DNA of 64,000 nucleotides from Dermacentor variabilis (Eukaryota; Arthropoda; Arachnida; Ixodida; Ixodidae): assembly GCF_050947875.1 (NCBI RefSeq), contig NC_134569.1, forward strand, positions 190,584,067 through 190,648,066, given 5' to 3'. Both the position numbers and the translations under genes were made by a program. The notes beneath the pieces were generated by a model, which saw nothing but the letters and a program-made list of their open reading frames with translations, made no database searches and was not told the DNA's origin. Within the stretch, counting starts at the first letter, position 1; every line of letters starts with the position of its first letter. Below are positions 63,741 to 64,000 of this stretch, in pieces.

Positions 63741-64000
63741 TAATATCTGGGGGCGACGGAGTGGTGCGCCCAGTTCCTTGCAATGCCTCCAGATGGCGCT
63801 CGCCTACGCCGCGTCGGGCCGCACGCTGGAAGCCCCATTTCTTCCGGAAAGCCCCCCTTCGTGGCTAGCGTTCGCAGCCGACGTTTCCCGGTAAACATTA
63901 CAGGTACAAATGCTCCAGTTGCCGGGAAGTGTGAGAAGCAGTCAGGGATCTTTGAATGCTGTCACGTGCCACTCTTAAACGCGAAGCATAAGCGTGCTCC

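Larger units (their letters stand above)
1..64000. repeat. Head-to-tail macrosatellite-like array, about 5.56-kb unit, 11.4 copies
   Basis: The whole window is a direct tandem repeat. The same landmarks (SINE, terminal-inverted-repeat element, splice-like signals, AATAAA cluster) recur at a constant period and in one orientation, with only scattered substitutions and a few indels between copies. Both window edges fall inside the array. The unit is too long and complex for a classical satellite and has no rRNA, histone or snRNA content, so it is not one of the usual tandem gene clusters. Copies carry private and shared variants, so it is not a simple assembly stutter, but the copy number and order depend on the assembly. 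Confidence 0.97.
61537..64000 (+). repeat. Array unit 12, first 2464 bp (cut by window end)
   Basis: The window ends shortly before the candidate terminal exon. One extra A lies near 62010. Private substitutions cluster around 62929, 63006, 63077, 63149 and 63285, and one C is missing near 63748 (ATCTGGGGGC). The change at 63077 breaks the 10-bp hairpin found in the other units. Confidence 0.95.

Noticed and set aside
1..64000. Histone, rDNA, 5S or snRNA tandem cluster, or a viral or plasmid concatemer
   Set aside because: No histone reading frames, no rRNA or snRNA sequence that I could recognise, and no replication or structural gene of a virus or plasmid.
1..64000. CRISPR array
   Set aside because: The repeat is kilobases long with no repeat-spacer pattern and the DNA is eukaryotic.

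Overview
The window is one uninterrupted tandem array of a unit of about 5.56 kb. It holds eleven complete periods and the first 2,464 bases of a twelfth, all head to tail on the same strand and nearly identical. No flanking single-copy DNA is visible at either end, so the true array is longer. With the phase set by the first base of the window, units begin at 1, 5588, 11173, 16734, 22295, 27855, 33415, 39140, 44699, 50424, 55984 and 61537. Lengths are 5587, 5585, 5561, 5561, 5560, 5560, 5725, 5559, 5725, 5560 and 5553 bp. Length differences are explained by a 24-bp subrepeat, a 162-bp foldback element in units 7 and 9, and small indels.

The DNA is eukaryotic. It has a tRNA-derived SINE with polymerase III A and B boxes, MITE-like elements, GTAAGT/polypyrimidine-CAG splice-like signals and AATAAA signals. 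There are no operons, no ribosome-binding-site pattern and no long reading frames. The SINE type, whose antisense translation contains GFEPATSRSRGRRPNHCAT, and the fragment with inverted TTAACGC/GCGTTAA resemble repeats I associate with chelicerates, especially hard ticks. That assignment is recollection, not a search result.

Layout of one unit (unit 1 coordinates): candidate exon up to 118 followed by a GTAAGT donor; SINE about 181-360; pyrimidine tract and TATA-like motifs 530-680; about 600 bp with nothing recognised; dispersed-repeat-like segment about 1290-1550 with two hairpins; TA-flanked terminal-inverted-repeat element 1656-2228 with a 24-bp subrepeat and a CTCF-like motif; second CTCF-like motif 2275-2288; candidate terminal exon 2502-2840 with three AATAAA signals and a perfect CRE palindrome; featureless stretch to 3766; candidate intron 3767-4788; GC-richer stretch to 5560; then the acceptor of the next 145-bp candidate exon.

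No protein-coding gene, rRNA, functional tRNA, histone gene or snRNA could be supported. Open frames recur in every unit only because the units are nearly identical. Several use non-ATG starts, are broken in some copies, or vary mostly at amino-acid-changing positions. The best reading is a macrosatellite-like array that may be transcribed into noncoding RNA and may act as a chromatin array. Its CTCF-like motifs recall, by analogy only, the human DXZ4 and D4Z4 arrays. Copy-to-copy variants show active homogenisation: an 11,284-bp two-unit duplication, mosaic markers that pass the four-gamete test, a locally divergent patch in unit 9 and a hairpin-loop microinversion in unit 11.
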